Part shown: in pieces, positions 22,868-33,217 of the stretch | Layout of the letters: each line of letters starts with the position of its first letter | How positions within the stretch are numbered: position 1 is the first letter of the stretch | DNA from: Ovis canadensis | Taxonomy: Eukaryota > Chordata > Mammalia > Artiodactyla > Bovidae | Direction of reading: 5' to 3' | Assembly (NCBI RefSeq): GCF_042477335.2 | Contig: NC_091257.1 | Location: 44,734,501-44,798,500, forward strand | DNA: 64,000 nt | Made by a program: the position numbers and the translations under genes | The notes under the pieces: model-generated | Told to the model about the DNA's origin: nothing | Database searches by the model: none | Seen by the model: only the letters and a program-made list of their open reading frames with translations

Positions 22868-23095
22868 GTTGTACAGTCCTGGCCTCTAGAATCAGGCAGA
22901 CCTTGGTTTGAATGTCAGTTCTGCCATCAGCTATGGTGTAAACCATCAAACCACTTACTCTGTTGACCTCAATTCATCTATAAAATAGGGATAATCCTTG
23001 AATCTGCTCTCATACAGTGGTTGTGAGGATTAAATGAAAACTGCATGTAAAGCACTTAGCTGAGGACTAACACAGTGAATGCTTTCATACATTTC
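22868..23095 (+). mobile_element. MIR SINE
   Basis: Contains 'ctagaatcaggcagaccttggtttgaatgtcagttctgccatcagct', 'cctcaattcatctataaaatagggataat', and 'gtggttgtgaggattaaatgaaaactgcatgtaaagcacttagc'. This is a typical full-length MIR. Confidence 0.85.
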
Positions 23096-23099
23096 ATTT

Positions 23100-24000
23100 T
23101 TATTATGATTATTTGTATTATTCCATCCTCAACCCCTTCTACTTCGTCTTCCTCATAATAATCCTTCAGATAGTTAGAGTCAGGTGATAGGCACCCTCCA
23201 GACATTGTCTTCCCCAAGTTTAACAACCCCAGGTCCCTCAACCATTCCTCACACAGAAAGCTGGAGGCACCTATTCTTGTGGATTTTCTTTCAGTAATGA
23301 AATACAGACAGTGCAGCTGATGCCTGGAGGTTGTCAGCTTGGATAAACTCCTGAAGCTGAGTGGGGTGAAAGGCCACCGGCCAAAAGGAAATATTCAATG
23401 TCCTCCATCCTGATCAGAAGTCATCCCACTTGTCAACAGGTGGGATTCCTGGATAAGGACTGGGAAAGAAGATGGTGGAAAGAGCAGAAATGGTGGAGAG
23501 GAAGAAAGAAAAAAGGCTGGCTTCCTGGGCTAAATCTCCCTATTGGCCAAGCCTGTGAGACCAATGTCCACTGTGAACACATCATCCATCTGTGCACTGA
23601 GGGGCTTTCTTCTGGGGGGTAAACTCCTTCCTACCAGCAAGTGTGTGGTCCAGGGTAGGCTAGTCACCCTTGTTTTGTTTTCTTGGTTCTGTCTTCCATT
23701 ATGATAGCTGTTTTCTTAGCTCGGCAGATCTAAGCCACACTTTCCCTGTGCTGAGCAGTAGGGATGGGGAGCAAACCTTACAGCCCCAAGATAAGGACTT
23801 CCTTCAGCTCCCCACTTACTCAGTGATCAGTGGCCTTTAATTTCCAACTGGTGAGGAATCTCCTCTCTCATATCACAAAATGCACATTTATCCATAGAAT
23901 CCATGAGAATAAGATGGTTATTTCAAGGGAGAAGAAAACAGAATGAGAGTGTGAGTGCTGGTAGAAAGAAATGGAAGAGTAGAGCAGATAAGTGAATTAC
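23100..24000. other. Intergenic, no gene recognised
   Basis: The frame at 23398-23622 is purine-rich and has no domain. No repeat family named. Confidence 0.4.
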
Positions 24001-24016
24001 GTAAAAATGCAGTTGT

Positions 24017-24321
24017 TGGATTTCCCTGAAGGTCCAGTAGTTAAGAGTCCGCCTGCCAATCCAGGGGATGTGGGTTCAATCTCTGGTCCAGGATTGAACC
24101 CCCGGCAACTAGACCCATGGGTCACAACTACAGAGCCTGTGCTCTAAAGCCCATGCTCCACAACAAGAGTAGCCATCATAGTTAGAAGTTAGAAACCATC
24201 ATAGTTAGAAGTCCATGCACTGCAGCTAGAGAGTAGCCCCCACTTGCTGCAACTAGAGAAAGCTCATGCATAACAATGAAGACTCGGTGCAGCCAAAAGT
24301 AAACAAATATATAAAATTTTT
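24017..24321 (+). mobile_element. CHR/ART2-like SINE with clear target duplication
   Basis: Head 'ggatttccctgaaggtccagtagttaag', B box 'gggttcaatctctgg', and body 'gtagcccccacttgctgcaactagagaaagc'. A 14-bp duplication (aaaaatg, c or g, agttgt) flanks it at 24003-24016 and 24322-24335. A short internal duplication of 'catcatagttagaagt' is at about 24174-24212. Confidence 0.93.
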
Positions 24322-24559
24322 AAAAATGGAGTTGTCTTCATCTTCTAATATGTGTGTGAAGGCAGTAAGTGAGGGAAAGACATCCAAATATTTATGATTT
24401 TATTATATACTCAGCAATACCAGTACATTACCTGAGTGAGCAGAAATCAAAAGACTGATAGAAAGATGCTCTCTTTAAATTCCTCAGGCTTTCCCTTAAT
24501 TCAGATGTGCTTTGTCCTCTTGGGTTCACTTGCCAAACTGTTCTACGCAAGAGAAACTT

Positions 24560-24744
24560 TTGAAGGAGGATGTGATTGTATCCTCCTTTGAAGACATGAT
24601 GAGGTTCTAACTTGACTCAGAATGTGACCGGATTGGAGACAGGGTCTTTAAACAGAGGTGAGCAAGTTAAATGAGGTCGTTAGGTTGGACCCTAATCCAA
24701 TATGCCTGATGTCCTTATAAGAAGGGGATACATGCCCAGCAGGG
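24560..24744 (+). mobile_element. Ancient interspersed repeat, left part
   Basis: The text 'gaatgtgaccggattggagacagggtctttaaacagag...aaatgaggtcgttaggttggaccctaatccaatatgcctgatgtccttataagaag' matches the old repeat family also seen at 13255-13790. The L1 at 24745 cuts it. The right part continues at 25590. Confidence 0.5.
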
Positions 24745-25095
24745 AAAGGAGAGGGTGGGACGAACTGAGAAAGTCGCACTGACGTATATACACTACCATG
24801 TGTAAACAGATAGCTGGTGGGAAGCTGCAGTGTAGAGTGGGCAGATCAGCTCGGTGCTCTGTGATGACCTGGAGGGGTGAGATGTGGGGGCAGTGGGGAG
24901 TGGTGAGAGGGAGGCAGGCTCAACAGGGAGGGATCTATATCTATTTATGTATATAGATAGATGCATACATATAGATATCTATCTATCTATATGTATATAT
25001 ACACTTAAGGCTGATTCACGTTGTTGTACGGAAGAAACCAACCCAACATTATAAAGCAATTGTCCTCCAATTTAAAATAAATAAAATAAAAACAT
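24745..25095 (+). mobile_element. L1 3' UTR with internal TATC microsatellite
   Basis: Ruminant L1 3' end: 'gagagggtgggacgaactgagaaag', 'ggtgctctgtgatgacctggaggggtg', 'ggctgattcacgttgttgtacgg', 'gcaattgtcctccaatttaaaataaat'. A (tatc)/(gata)-rich stretch has expanded inside at about 24938-25008. Confidence 0.92.
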
Positions 25096-25110
25096 ATGCA
25101 TAAAAAAGAA

Positions 25111-25302
25111 TGCTGTCTCAGTAGTTATGCTGTGTGGGCTTATTTGCCCCGAGACATGTGGGATCTTAGTTCTCTGACCAGGGATTGAACCTGCATCCCC
25201 TGCATTGGAAGGTGACTTCTTAACCACTGAACCACCAGAGAAGTCCCTAAACTCATTTTGGAGCTAAGTAAAACCCAAAGGCTGCCTTCCTAGTGATGCT
25301 TA
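25111..25302 (-). repeat. Arm 1 of a 191-bp inverted duplication carrying a SINE
   Basis: Reverse complement of 26460-26650 with about 13 differences. It contains the inverted head of a CHR-like SINE (25115-25250) plus 52 bp of flanking non-SINE sequence (25251-25302). The SINE copy here lacks its A-rich tail and abuts the L1 tail. Confidence 0.88.
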
Positions 25303-25590
25303 GATAGGGAAAATAAAACTAATTTTTATGAAGAAGAAAACAAAGCATATCAGACTGGTACAGAATAATTGCCCTTACGATGTCTGCATTCTAGCTGGGG
25401 GAACATAAAGTGTAATAGTGTTCACTATTCTCAAGAAGCATAAAAATCAGTTTTTTCATTAGAACAAAACATGAAAACAAGAAAAAAGTGGAGGGACACA
25501 TGGACACAAATGCAGAGGGAAGATGATGCGAGACAGGCAGGGAGGGAGAAGGAATACCAGGTGAGGAGGGAGGAGTGGAGTGATGCCTTC
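25303..25590. other. Intergenic, nothing recognised
   Basis: AT-rich then purine-rich sequence. The frames at 25471-25665 and 25459-25755 are opposite-strand readings of one purine-biased stretch and have no domain. Confidence 0.4.
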
Positions 25591-25800
25591 ACAATGCAAG
25601 GACTGCTTGAAATTAGCAGAAGCTACAGGAGAGGCATGAAAGCAATCTCTTCCCTGTCCCCTTAGGAGGGAGCGTGGCCCTGCTACAGCCTGGCTTGGAC
25701 TTCTGACCTGGAGAACTCTGTGACAACAAATTTCTATTGGTTTTAACCCACCCAATGTATGGCACTTTATAATGGCGGCCCTAGGAAACTAAGAGGAGAC
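25590..25800 (+). mobile_element. Ancient interspersed repeat, right part
   Basis: Contains 'gggagcgtggccctgctacagcctggcttggacttctgacctggagaactctgtgac' and 'ttggttttaacccacccaatgtatggcactttataatggcggccctaggaaacta'. This is the 3' end of the family whose left part is at 24560. Confidence 0.55.
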
Positions 25801-25842
25801 ATGTATATATATTCAAAAACTAAAAATTCTTATAGAAATAAA

Positions 25843-25990
25843 AGGGCTTCCAGGTGGCTCAGTGGGGAAGATACCCTGGAGGAGGGCATAACAATCCACT
25901 CCACTATTCTTGCTGGGAAAATCCCATGGACAGAGGAGCTTGGTGGGCTGAGCCAAGAGTCAGACATGACTGACTAAAGTGACTATGCAC
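25843..25990 (+). mobile_element. Bov-tA SINE with internal deletion
   Basis: The head 'gggcttccaggtggctcagtgggg' is joined directly to 'aagataccctggaggagggcataac', so most of the tRNA-like region is lost. Target duplication atagaaata at 25832-25840 and 25991-25999. Confidence 0.9.
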
Positions 25991-25999
25991 ATAGAAATA

Positions 26000-26459
26000 C
26001 AAATTGTTAAACTTGCTCATATCCTAAAGTTGACTCAGTGAATGAAAGCTGTAATCTAAAAACTGAAAACCAGGAAGGTCCATTGTTACTGCTTAAGAAA
26101 ACATCTGGCCTAAAAGTTGGACAGCAGGACAACCTGCTGAAGACTTGGTGGTTCCTGCAAAATAGTACACGGTCGAAATGAGCAGCAGCACGGAGATATT
26201 GAGAACATTCCTATTGTATCGTGGTGGCACATACAGAAGTTAAAGTCAAGACTATTTAGTGTCAAGAGGCGCTAGTATCAGGTTACATTTTCATGTGGAT
26301 TTTGGCCAACAGCCCTAAACAACAGAGAACTTATAAACAATTCCAAAAGGCAGAGTGTCAGGCAGATGGTATTTGTGGGGTGCACTGAAGGGGAGAGCTT
26401 AACGTGATAATCAGAATTGTGCCACATGTACTCTGGCCATTCTCAACTTGCCATTGACT
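26000..26459. other. Intergenic, nothing recognised
   Basis: Spacer between the inverted duplication arms on the right side. No gene or nameable repeat. Confidence 0.4.
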
Positions 26460-26650
26460 TAAGCATCACTAGGAGGCAGCCTTTGGATTTTACTTAGCTC
26501 CAAAATGAGTTTAGGGACTTCTCTGGTGGTTCAGTGGTTAAGAAGTTGCCTTCCAGTGCAGGGGGTGCAGGTTCAATCCCTGGTCAGGGAACTAAGATCC
26601 CTCATGTCCTGGGGCAAATAAGCCCACACATCACAACTACTGAGTCAGCA
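26460..26650 (+). repeat. Arm 2 of the inverted duplication (probable source)
   Basis: Starts taagcatcactagg, runs through non-SINE flank to 26512, then into the SINE head 'gggacttctctggtggttcagtgg'. It ends at 'tgagtcagca'. Similarity to arm 1 stops sharply at both ends. Confidence 0.88.
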
Positions 26651-26685
26651 TACCACAGAAAAGACCCAGAACAGCCAAAAAAAAA
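26513..26685 (+). mobile_element. CHR/ART2-like SINE
   Basis: Head and B box are clear (ggttcaatccctggtcagggaactaagatcc), followed by a shortened body and the terminal 'gccaaaaaaaaagtcc' tail. It is the SINE inside arm 2. Confidence 0.9.
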
Positions 26686-26689
26686 GTCC

Positions 26690-27120
26690 AGAATTCTTTT
26701 AAAAAATGTTTAAAAGCAATCAACCTTTTAGTGTCAACAGAGTTGTGAAGGAGAAAACCTGCTATACATGCAGAAAAGAACATTAGATTCTAGAGAGGTG
26801 CTGTCTTGGCATTCATGGATAGCAACAGAAGGTTTCCATGTTTGGGCTCTTCCTGAGGTCACCAGGATGCTGTGTCTAATAGAAGTAATCTAGGAGTAGG
26901 GTGCAACTTTCACAGAGGAAGTGTGCAACTCCGGAGGGACTTCTACTTTGTCTCAGAATTCTGGAAGGAGCGATCTTGATCTTATTTTGCTCACTTTAGG
27001 TACCCAAACATCAACTCAACCTTTAGAAAGTATTGATGCAGCTCAGTGTCTACATATAAAATGCTATCAACAGAATTTTGTGTGAAGACTGAGCTCTAGC
27101 TGCATACATCCAATTACAAA
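26690..27120. other. Intergenic, nothing recognised
   Basis: No gene or nameable repeat seen. Confidence 0.4.
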
Positions 27121-27123
27121 GCA

Positions 27124-27787
27124 CTTATGGCATCCGGTCCCATCACTCCATGGGAAATAGATGGGGAAACAGTGGAAACACTGTCAGACTTTATTTATTT
27201 GGGCTCCAAAATCACTGCAGATGGTGATTGCAGCCATGAAATTAAAAGACACTTACTCGTTGGAAGGAAAGTTATGACCAACCTAGATAGCATATTCAAA
27301 GGCAGAGACATTACTTTGCCAACAAAGGTCCATCTAGTCAAGGCTATGGTGTTTCCAGTGGTCATGTATGGATGTAAGAGTTGGACTGTGAAGAAGGCTG
27401 AGCACCGAAGAATTGATGCTTTTGAAGCGTGGTGTTGGAGAAGACTCTTGAGAGTCCCTTGGACTGCAAGAAGATTCAGTCCATTCTAAAGGAGATCAGC
27501 CCTGGGATTTCTTTGGAAGGAATGATGCTAAAGCTGAAACTCCAGTACTTTGGCCACCTCATGCGAAGAGTTGACTCATTGGAAAAGACTGTGATGCTGG
27601 GAGGGATTAGGGGCAGGAGGAGAAGGGGACGACTGAGGATGAGATGGCTGGATGGCATCACTGACTCAGTGGACGCGAGTCTGAGTGAACTCGGAGTTGG
27701 TGGTGGACAGGGAGGCCTGGCGTGCTGCGATTCATGGGGTCACAAAAAGTCAGACACGACTGAGTGACTGAACTGAACTGAACTGAC
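27124..27787 (+). mobile_element. Young BovB LINE 3' fragment, long frames
   Basis: The frame at 27127-27489 begins MASGPITPWEIDGETVETL and continues through ITADGDCSHEIKRH and [16 protein letters not shown]. It is then joined by one frameshift near 27470 to a frame at 27429-27767 ending KKSDTTE. The (actgaa)n tail is intact. The low number of breaks suggests a fairly recent insertion, 5'-truncated and inactive. Confidence 0.94.
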
Positions 27788-27789
27788 TA

Positions 27790-28277
27790 CTCTATAAGAC
27801 ATGGTAAGAGTTCTTTTATTTGCCAACTGTGAGCATGCACAGGCTGTAACGGGTGGGCTCGCCCATTATAGGCCATTCTGAGTGTGTGCCAGGAGGTCTT
27901 GCCCCTCTCAGATAGTTTCTACTAGGAAGATGCATTGATCTTCAGCACCAATGTTCCTAAATCTTAGATTTGGTTTTGTATCTTCTTACTTTAGACACAT
28001 AAGTGCCTCTGGACCATCCTGAGCTTTTTGATATGTGTAGGCTTTAAAGTGTGAGTAATATATAGTGTGAAGTGAAGGGTTCATCTTACTTCTTGTTTTC
28101 AGCGATAAGGGAAGCATCCAGGCACTGGGATTTTTTTCACTGGAATTCATGAATACCAACCAGAGAAGTGGCAAGTATTTAAATATACAACCAATAAATT
28201 GGTCTATATTGAATATTCAATAATATTAGAAATCAAAATTAAGTGTATACATTAAATGTACTGAATTCGACAGGACA
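27790..28277. other. Intergenic, nothing recognised
   Basis: The stretch 27985-28100 has weak similarity to antisense L1 ORF2 text (ttttgtatcttctt...). Too diverged to call. Confidence 0.3.
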
Positions 28278-28426
28278 AGAAGGTTGGATGGCATCATTAA
28301 CTCAATGGATATAAGTTTGAGCAAACTTCAGGAGATAGTGAAGGACAGGGAAGCCTGATGTGCTGCAGTCCATGGAGTTGCAAAGAGTTGGACATGACGG
28401 AGTGACTGTGATCAACAATAACCAGT
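28278..28426 (+). mobile_element. BovB LINE 3' end, short
   Basis: Contains 'aaggttggatggcatcattaactcaatgg', 'ggacagggaagcctgatgtgctgcagtccatgg', and 'agagttggacatgacggagtgac'. Confidence 0.88.
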
Positions 28427-28429
28427 GAA

Positions 28430-29135
28430 ACACAAATTAAAGTAATATTTGAAAATCATTACCAAAATTTTTAGGATACTGACAGTTGTGAAGGAAGTGG
28501 TGTATTTAATGCAAATGTATCTAGTCCTCTTAAGAAACAATATATTATCAAGAAGTACAAAAATATTCATCTACTTTAACCAAACTACCTCACTCTTGTG
28601 AAGTTCATTTATTGAAATAACCAAAAAGAGCCTCATGTATGAAAGTATTCATGCTATTCTTAATAAATGAATTTATGAAGAAATATTTCCAATAAGAAGT
28701 ATTGTTAGATAAATGATGATCTGCTAATTGGATAAAACATTGGGTAACTATTATAACAATATTATATGAACACTATAAATAGGATATAAAAAGGTGTGTA
28801 CCTCCAGGCTTTGTAATAGGAGCAAAGATTACAAAAGTACATATCACATGATTATTACTGTGCACATATATTCATTCATTCACTTTAGAATGGTTTTTGA
28901 GCACTGACTATGTAACGGATGGTGGGGCTTAATGTAGGGAACACAAGGTGAAAAGATATTCCTGCTTGCACAGAGGATTGGCCCAGCTGGAAAATAGTCA
29001 TGAGAACAACTGGAAAAGTGTAGTAATTCACAAAATGCCATTGGAGACTAGGAGCAGCTTTTGAATTGGTCAATGACCCAAAGGAAGGCTTCATTAAAAC
29101 ATGAAGTTTTCATATGAACACAATTGGGAAGACAA
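28430..29135. other. Intergenic, AT-rich, possible L2-class remnant
   Basis: 28868-29060 starts 'attcattcattcactttagaatggtttttgagcactgactatgtaac'. This resembles an old L2/MIR-class repeat. No gene seen. Confidence 0.35.
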
Positions 29136-29138
29136 TGT

Positions 29139-29390
29139 AGGGACTTTCCCGGTGGTCCAGTGGTTGAGAATTTGCCTTGCAATGCAGGGGGACTTGGGTT
29201 TGATCCCTGGTTGGGGAACTAAGATCCCACATGCCACAGAACAACTAAGTCTGTGTGTTGCAACTATTGAGCCTACATGTTCCAGATTACATGCCACACC
29301 TAGAGAGTCCTGACTGATGTGACAAAGATCCTGCATGCTGCAGCTAAGACGCAACATAGCCAAACAAGTGAATAAATATTTTAAAAAGGA
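29139..29390 (+). mobile_element. CHR/ART2-like SINE
   Basis: Head 'gggactttcccggtggtccagtggttgag', B box 'gggtttgatccctggttggggaactaagatccc', and terminal 'aacatagccaaacaagtgaataaatatt'. Confidence 0.9.
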
Positions 29391-29454
29391 AAGGAAATGC
29401 AAAGGAAAAAAATACCAATTATATGAAAGTGTAGGTATCCGAAATGACTCATAT

Positions 29455-29625
29455 TTTTAAACATATGTATTGAGATTTAATTCCCATAAAACTCATCCGT
29501 TTAATGCATACAGTCCAGTCCTTTTTAGTGTATTCACGCAAACATCACCACAATCTAAATTTAGAACATGTTCATTATTCCAAAGTAGTGTCATGTCCTT
29601 GCTCTTTCAAATTTCTTTCAATGTT
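29455..29625 (-). mobile_element. Old L1 3' end, antisense
   Basis: 'ttgagatttaattcccataaaactcatccgtttaatgcatacagtccagtcctttttagtgtattcacgcaaacatcaccacaatc' follows the known antisense end of old mammalian L1 elements. Confidence 0.72.
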
Positions 29626-29875
29626 AAATGTTTTGGTGGTAAAGAATCAAAGTGTGAAGATGCAAAGCTTTGACACCTGCCATCATGGAAAAATTTTACA
29701 TTGCTTGCAAAAAACCCCACAAATATGTCATCAGGTCTTTAGTTTTTAATTTTATTAGTGACAAGGTAAATAGGTACATGAAAATCTTCACAGATTCTAC
29801 ACATATATTTAAATAAAACAAGAAAAGGGTTGAGTTCAAAGAAGTGGGGTTTCAGTGGGCAATTGGTCCATGTTG

Positions 29876-29881
29876 TTTATT
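29876..29881 (-). promoter_or_regulatory. ITGA8: Candidate ITGA8 polyadenylation signal
   Basis: AATAAA on the minus strand, 2.59 kb below the stop codon. A second AATAAA lies at 29751-29756, and ATTAAA-type hexamers occur higher up. The choice rests on position and the canonical hexamer only, without transcript evidence. Confidence 0.4.
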
Positions 29882-32469
29882 TACTGTATAAAAATCTCCA
29901 AGTGTATAAAACTTGATTTGTCCATTTTTTCCCATGTCTTGAAAACCAGCTGCAAGTATTTCAAAAGATATATCTGAAATATATAGATAGATTCTAAGAG
30001 AAGCAACAGCATATTATAAATGATGAAAGTGATTGGCTTTATATGATGAGAAGCAGATTTGCTCAGTGCATTTTTAGAATATTTTCCACGTGGAGGGACA
30101 CTCAAGGACTGAGGTGTGGAGGGTTCACCTGACCTCAGTGTGCATTGATGGCCCTCTGCAAACTGCCTATAGATAGCAGTGCCTGTCCTTCTAGATGGGG
30201 ATCACTTTGGGCTGAGACTGTGAGGATGCTGTAGTTTGCCTTTGAAGTGCTCACACCTTGCTCTGTTCTGGATCCCAGCCTTGCTCCTGGCATCTTGCGC
30301 TTCCTCCAGGTGTCTGTATGACCTGACTTTGACTGTCCCAGCCCTGAGTTCCGTGTTCCATTTTGAAGGTTAGCTTGAAAGACAACAGGTGTGTTTTCTC
30401 AGGGCTCTTTTGTGACCCCAAATCTTGAGGAGCTATTCTCTCTTGGCCAAAAGTCAGGCATGATGACAGGAGTTGGGATGTCACTTTGGAGGCAGAGAGC
30501 CCTCCTTCCACTCATCTCGGAGATAGCCACTGCCTATAGAACCACTTCCACCCAGACAACGACCACCTAAGACCCCCCGAGGCTGACATGAGACCCTCAA
30601 ACTCTTTGAAACATGTGCAGTTCTCACCCCCAAGTCAGCCACACACGCTGGGAGCCAGACTTCAGCTCCTGACAGCCTTGAAACTGCTACCATGACAGGA
30701 TTTAATTCATGAGCAGGCAGAGTATGAACTGTTCAGTGTATTCACCCATGTGCCTTTGATTTGGTTTCCAAAGAAATTCTGCGGCTGGAGCCAGATGGCT
30801 GGTCTCCAGGTTAAGGCATGACCAAAAATGTAGTGTCTGTGAGTTTGGCTCATCTTTCGAATCAAGTGTGATTGTTGAAATTGGGACATAAATTTTCCAG
30901 CTGCTTAGAAAACTGAAGGATTGGGGTCTACTGGTTTTATCAGACTTAATATTCAGGATATTAATTTTAAAAATAACTAATGCCAGTGTAAACATGCTTT
31001 TTGATACATAGGTCTATAAAATATTGCACATAAATATAAAATTTGTTCAGCACTTCTTCATAATAATTTTTCATTATTATAAAAAGGATACAAAGTTGTG
31101 CAGACTATATAAATTTGGCTGGTCTATTTTACTTAAAACGATACTGTTACATATGATTATGGATTATTTACAAGAGTTTTAAACATCAAGTTTCTGTGAT
31201 GGTTAAATTCAAGATGATGGGAAAATAGCTTAAGTAAAAATTATTTTCCAAAGTCACGAACTATAACGATTAGCAGGAAAAATGAAAAGTAAAGTTGGAA
31301 CAGGCAGTTCTAAATAAAATCCATAGGAATCTGTTTTCTAGGTTCATCACACATATGCCTAACTTTATGCTTCTTCTTATTTATGTTTAACATGTCTTTT
31401 CTGTGAATGTAAGTTTGACGTATAGTAAAAAAGGTATTTAATCCCAAATTAAAATATTGCTATTCCCTCATAGATATTAAAAATAATATGCCTGCCCAAA
31501 TTATTAAATTGCTTTTTTTGTGAATGGACTCTAGAAATTTTACCATTATTTTTAAGTACCACTCAGGGTTGAGAGTCCCTTGAAATTTGTATATTGCTAA
31601 TTAAGTTAACGGAAAGATGATTTTTTTTTTTTTTTTGTAAAAGTAGATATCAATGCAACTTTTTGCAAGGCTAAATTAAGCAGATGTGAGTCCCTGAAAG
31701 CATGAATAAAAGTAATTTCAGGTAGAAGTCATGAAAGTGAAACAGTCTTCTAATACCAATTCACTTTTCCTTAACCCTATCTAAATCCTAAGTCCTGTTA
31801 AGTTATGTATTCTGCACAAAACAGACATCTCAGAGGGAAATTTAGTGAGTGATTTCAAAAACCAGCGAACCAAATCTTTAATTTCCAGATCCTCTAGAGT
31901 GTCAGCCTAGAGTCATGGAAAATAAATAAATAAATCGTTATCCTCGCTCACAAAGATGATCTCTGCCATTTCCAAGGCCCTTTCACAGTCCCAGCAGCAT
32001 AGGCTGGTCTCCCTGAGCTGCAACGTCACTAGAAATGTGTCTTTTCCAGAGGGAGGTGTCAAATATTCCATTGTATACAGTAGTGTTGGAAGGTTTGGTC
32101 CGAGTTCACCTTCTAAAGTCCATCCTAACTCAGACACTGCATTTTCGAGACTTCAGACGGATTTACCTGGAAAGCAATCTCACATTCCCATACCCATTTC
32201 AAAGTGTCAGCCAAATACAGAAGGACTCAAGCCAAAGATATCTTCCACGGCTGCCCAGCGTTTCTGCAGTGTTGAGGAGGCTTCCTTTCCCCACAGGATC
32301 ACCAGGACCCATGGAAACTTCTCCAGAGTACAGTATAGATGAGGTGATGACATGGCCCTCCCATGTCTGAGGACACTGGCAGGTGCAGGACAACCTGGGT
32401 TGAACCCTCATGATACTTCTTTGCTTTGAACTGTAGTATTGAAGTTGTTTTTGTCTTTGGCTTTCCTTT
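29876..32469 (-). other. ITGA8: Inferred ITGA8 3' UTR
   Basis: Sequence following the ITGA8 stop codon at 32470. It is free of recent BovB and SINE insertions over about 2.6 kb, unlike the flanks, which fits an exonic UTR under some constraint. It contains a T15-type tract at 31620-31636 (A tract in the RNA) and many AT-rich stretches. The 3' limit is inferred from the AATAAA at 29876. The real end could be as low as about 29730 or nearer to the stop codon. Confidence 0.5.
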
Positions 32470-32556
32470 TCATGCCTCAGGGGTTTTCTCATTGGTCAGC
32501 TGTTCCCGGTCATTCATATCATCCTGGGGTGGTCTTGCTCGGTCAAAGAATCCGCA
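32470..32556 (-). CDS. ITGA8: ITGA8 last coding exon: cytoplasmic tail and stop
   Basis: Encodes the integrin alpha-8 cytoplasmic tail, 28 residues from CGFFDRARPPQ to TNEKTPEA, then TGA at 32470-32472. GFFDR is the membrane-proximal motif of integrin alpha tails (GFFKR in most alphas, with Asp at the fourth place in alpha-8). It clasps the beta-1 tail and controls activation. The acceptor is a pyrimidine-rich ctgtcttccctag directly before TGC, in phase 0, matching the Lys codon that ends the previous exon. The exon lies 2.27 kb from the transmembrane exon. The match in content, length and phase makes the assignment strong. Family facts are from memory of integrins, and the sequence shows the exon itself. 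Confidence 0.96.
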   Translation of the reverse strand, partial: CGFFDRARPPQDDMNDREQLTNEKTPEA

Positions 32557-32640
32557 CTAGGGAAGACAGAAATGGGCCAGCCAGTCAGGTCATCCTGAGA
32601 ATTCATGAAACCCCTCATTCAAAGAGTGTTCTCTTTGTCA

Positions 32641-32836
32641 GGACTTCCCTAGTGGTCCAGTGGTAAGACTTCACCTTTCAATGTAGGGGGTGCAGGTTTG
32701 ATCCCTGGTCAGGGAGCTGAGATTCCACATGCCTCACGGCCAAAAAAACCAAACCATAAAACAGAGGCAACATTGTAACAAATTCAATAAAGATTTTTTA
32801 AATGGTCCACATAAAATATCTTAAAAAAAAAAAAAA
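32641..32836 (+). mobile_element. CHR/ART2-like SINE close to the last ITGA8 exon
   Basis: Head 'ggacttccctagtggtccagtgg', B box 'aggtttgatccctggtcagggagctgag', and tail 'cattgtaacaaattcaataaagattttttaaatgg' with an A15-type end. It sits antisense to ITGA8 about 85 bp upstream of the final splice acceptor. Confidence 0.92.
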
Positions 32837-33017
32837 ACTTTCCCCCTTTTATATGTTGTCTAAGGAATCTGGTGCTCTGAGACTATAATCTGCTCAATTC
32901 TCCAGATTAGGAGGTGAGAGCAGTGTGTTGTTTACCTGCAGAGAGGAATTCATTGCCTATGCAGAGTGTCCACGTTCTTCCTTCCCTGCCTGTGGTGGTG
33001 GGAGAATGTTCTTTCTC

Positions 33018-33217
33018 TTTGAAAGATTTTTTTGTTTTTTTGATGTAGACCATTTTTTAAAGTCTTTTCTGCATTTATTACAATATTGTTTCTGTCTTAT
33101 ATTTTGGTTTTCTGTCTTCAAGGTATGTGAGATCTTAGCTCCCCGATCAGTGTTCCAGGCTGCACCCCCTGCATTGAAAGGGGAAATCTTAACCAGTAGA
33201 CCACCAGGGAAGTCCCA
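33018..33217 (-). mobile_element. CHR/ART2-like SINE, antisense to the window
   Basis: 'gatgtagaccattttttaaagtcttttctgcatttattacaatattg' followed by 'gagatcttagctccccgatcagtg...ccctgcattgaaagg...accagtagaccaccagggaagtccc'. It has the same subtype and orientation as the SINE at 7320. Confidence 0.92.

Noticed and set aside
26513..26600. tRNA gene from the A/B-box-like sequence
   Set aside because: This and similar stretches are the tRNA-Glu-derived heads of SINEs, with bodies, tails and target duplications.
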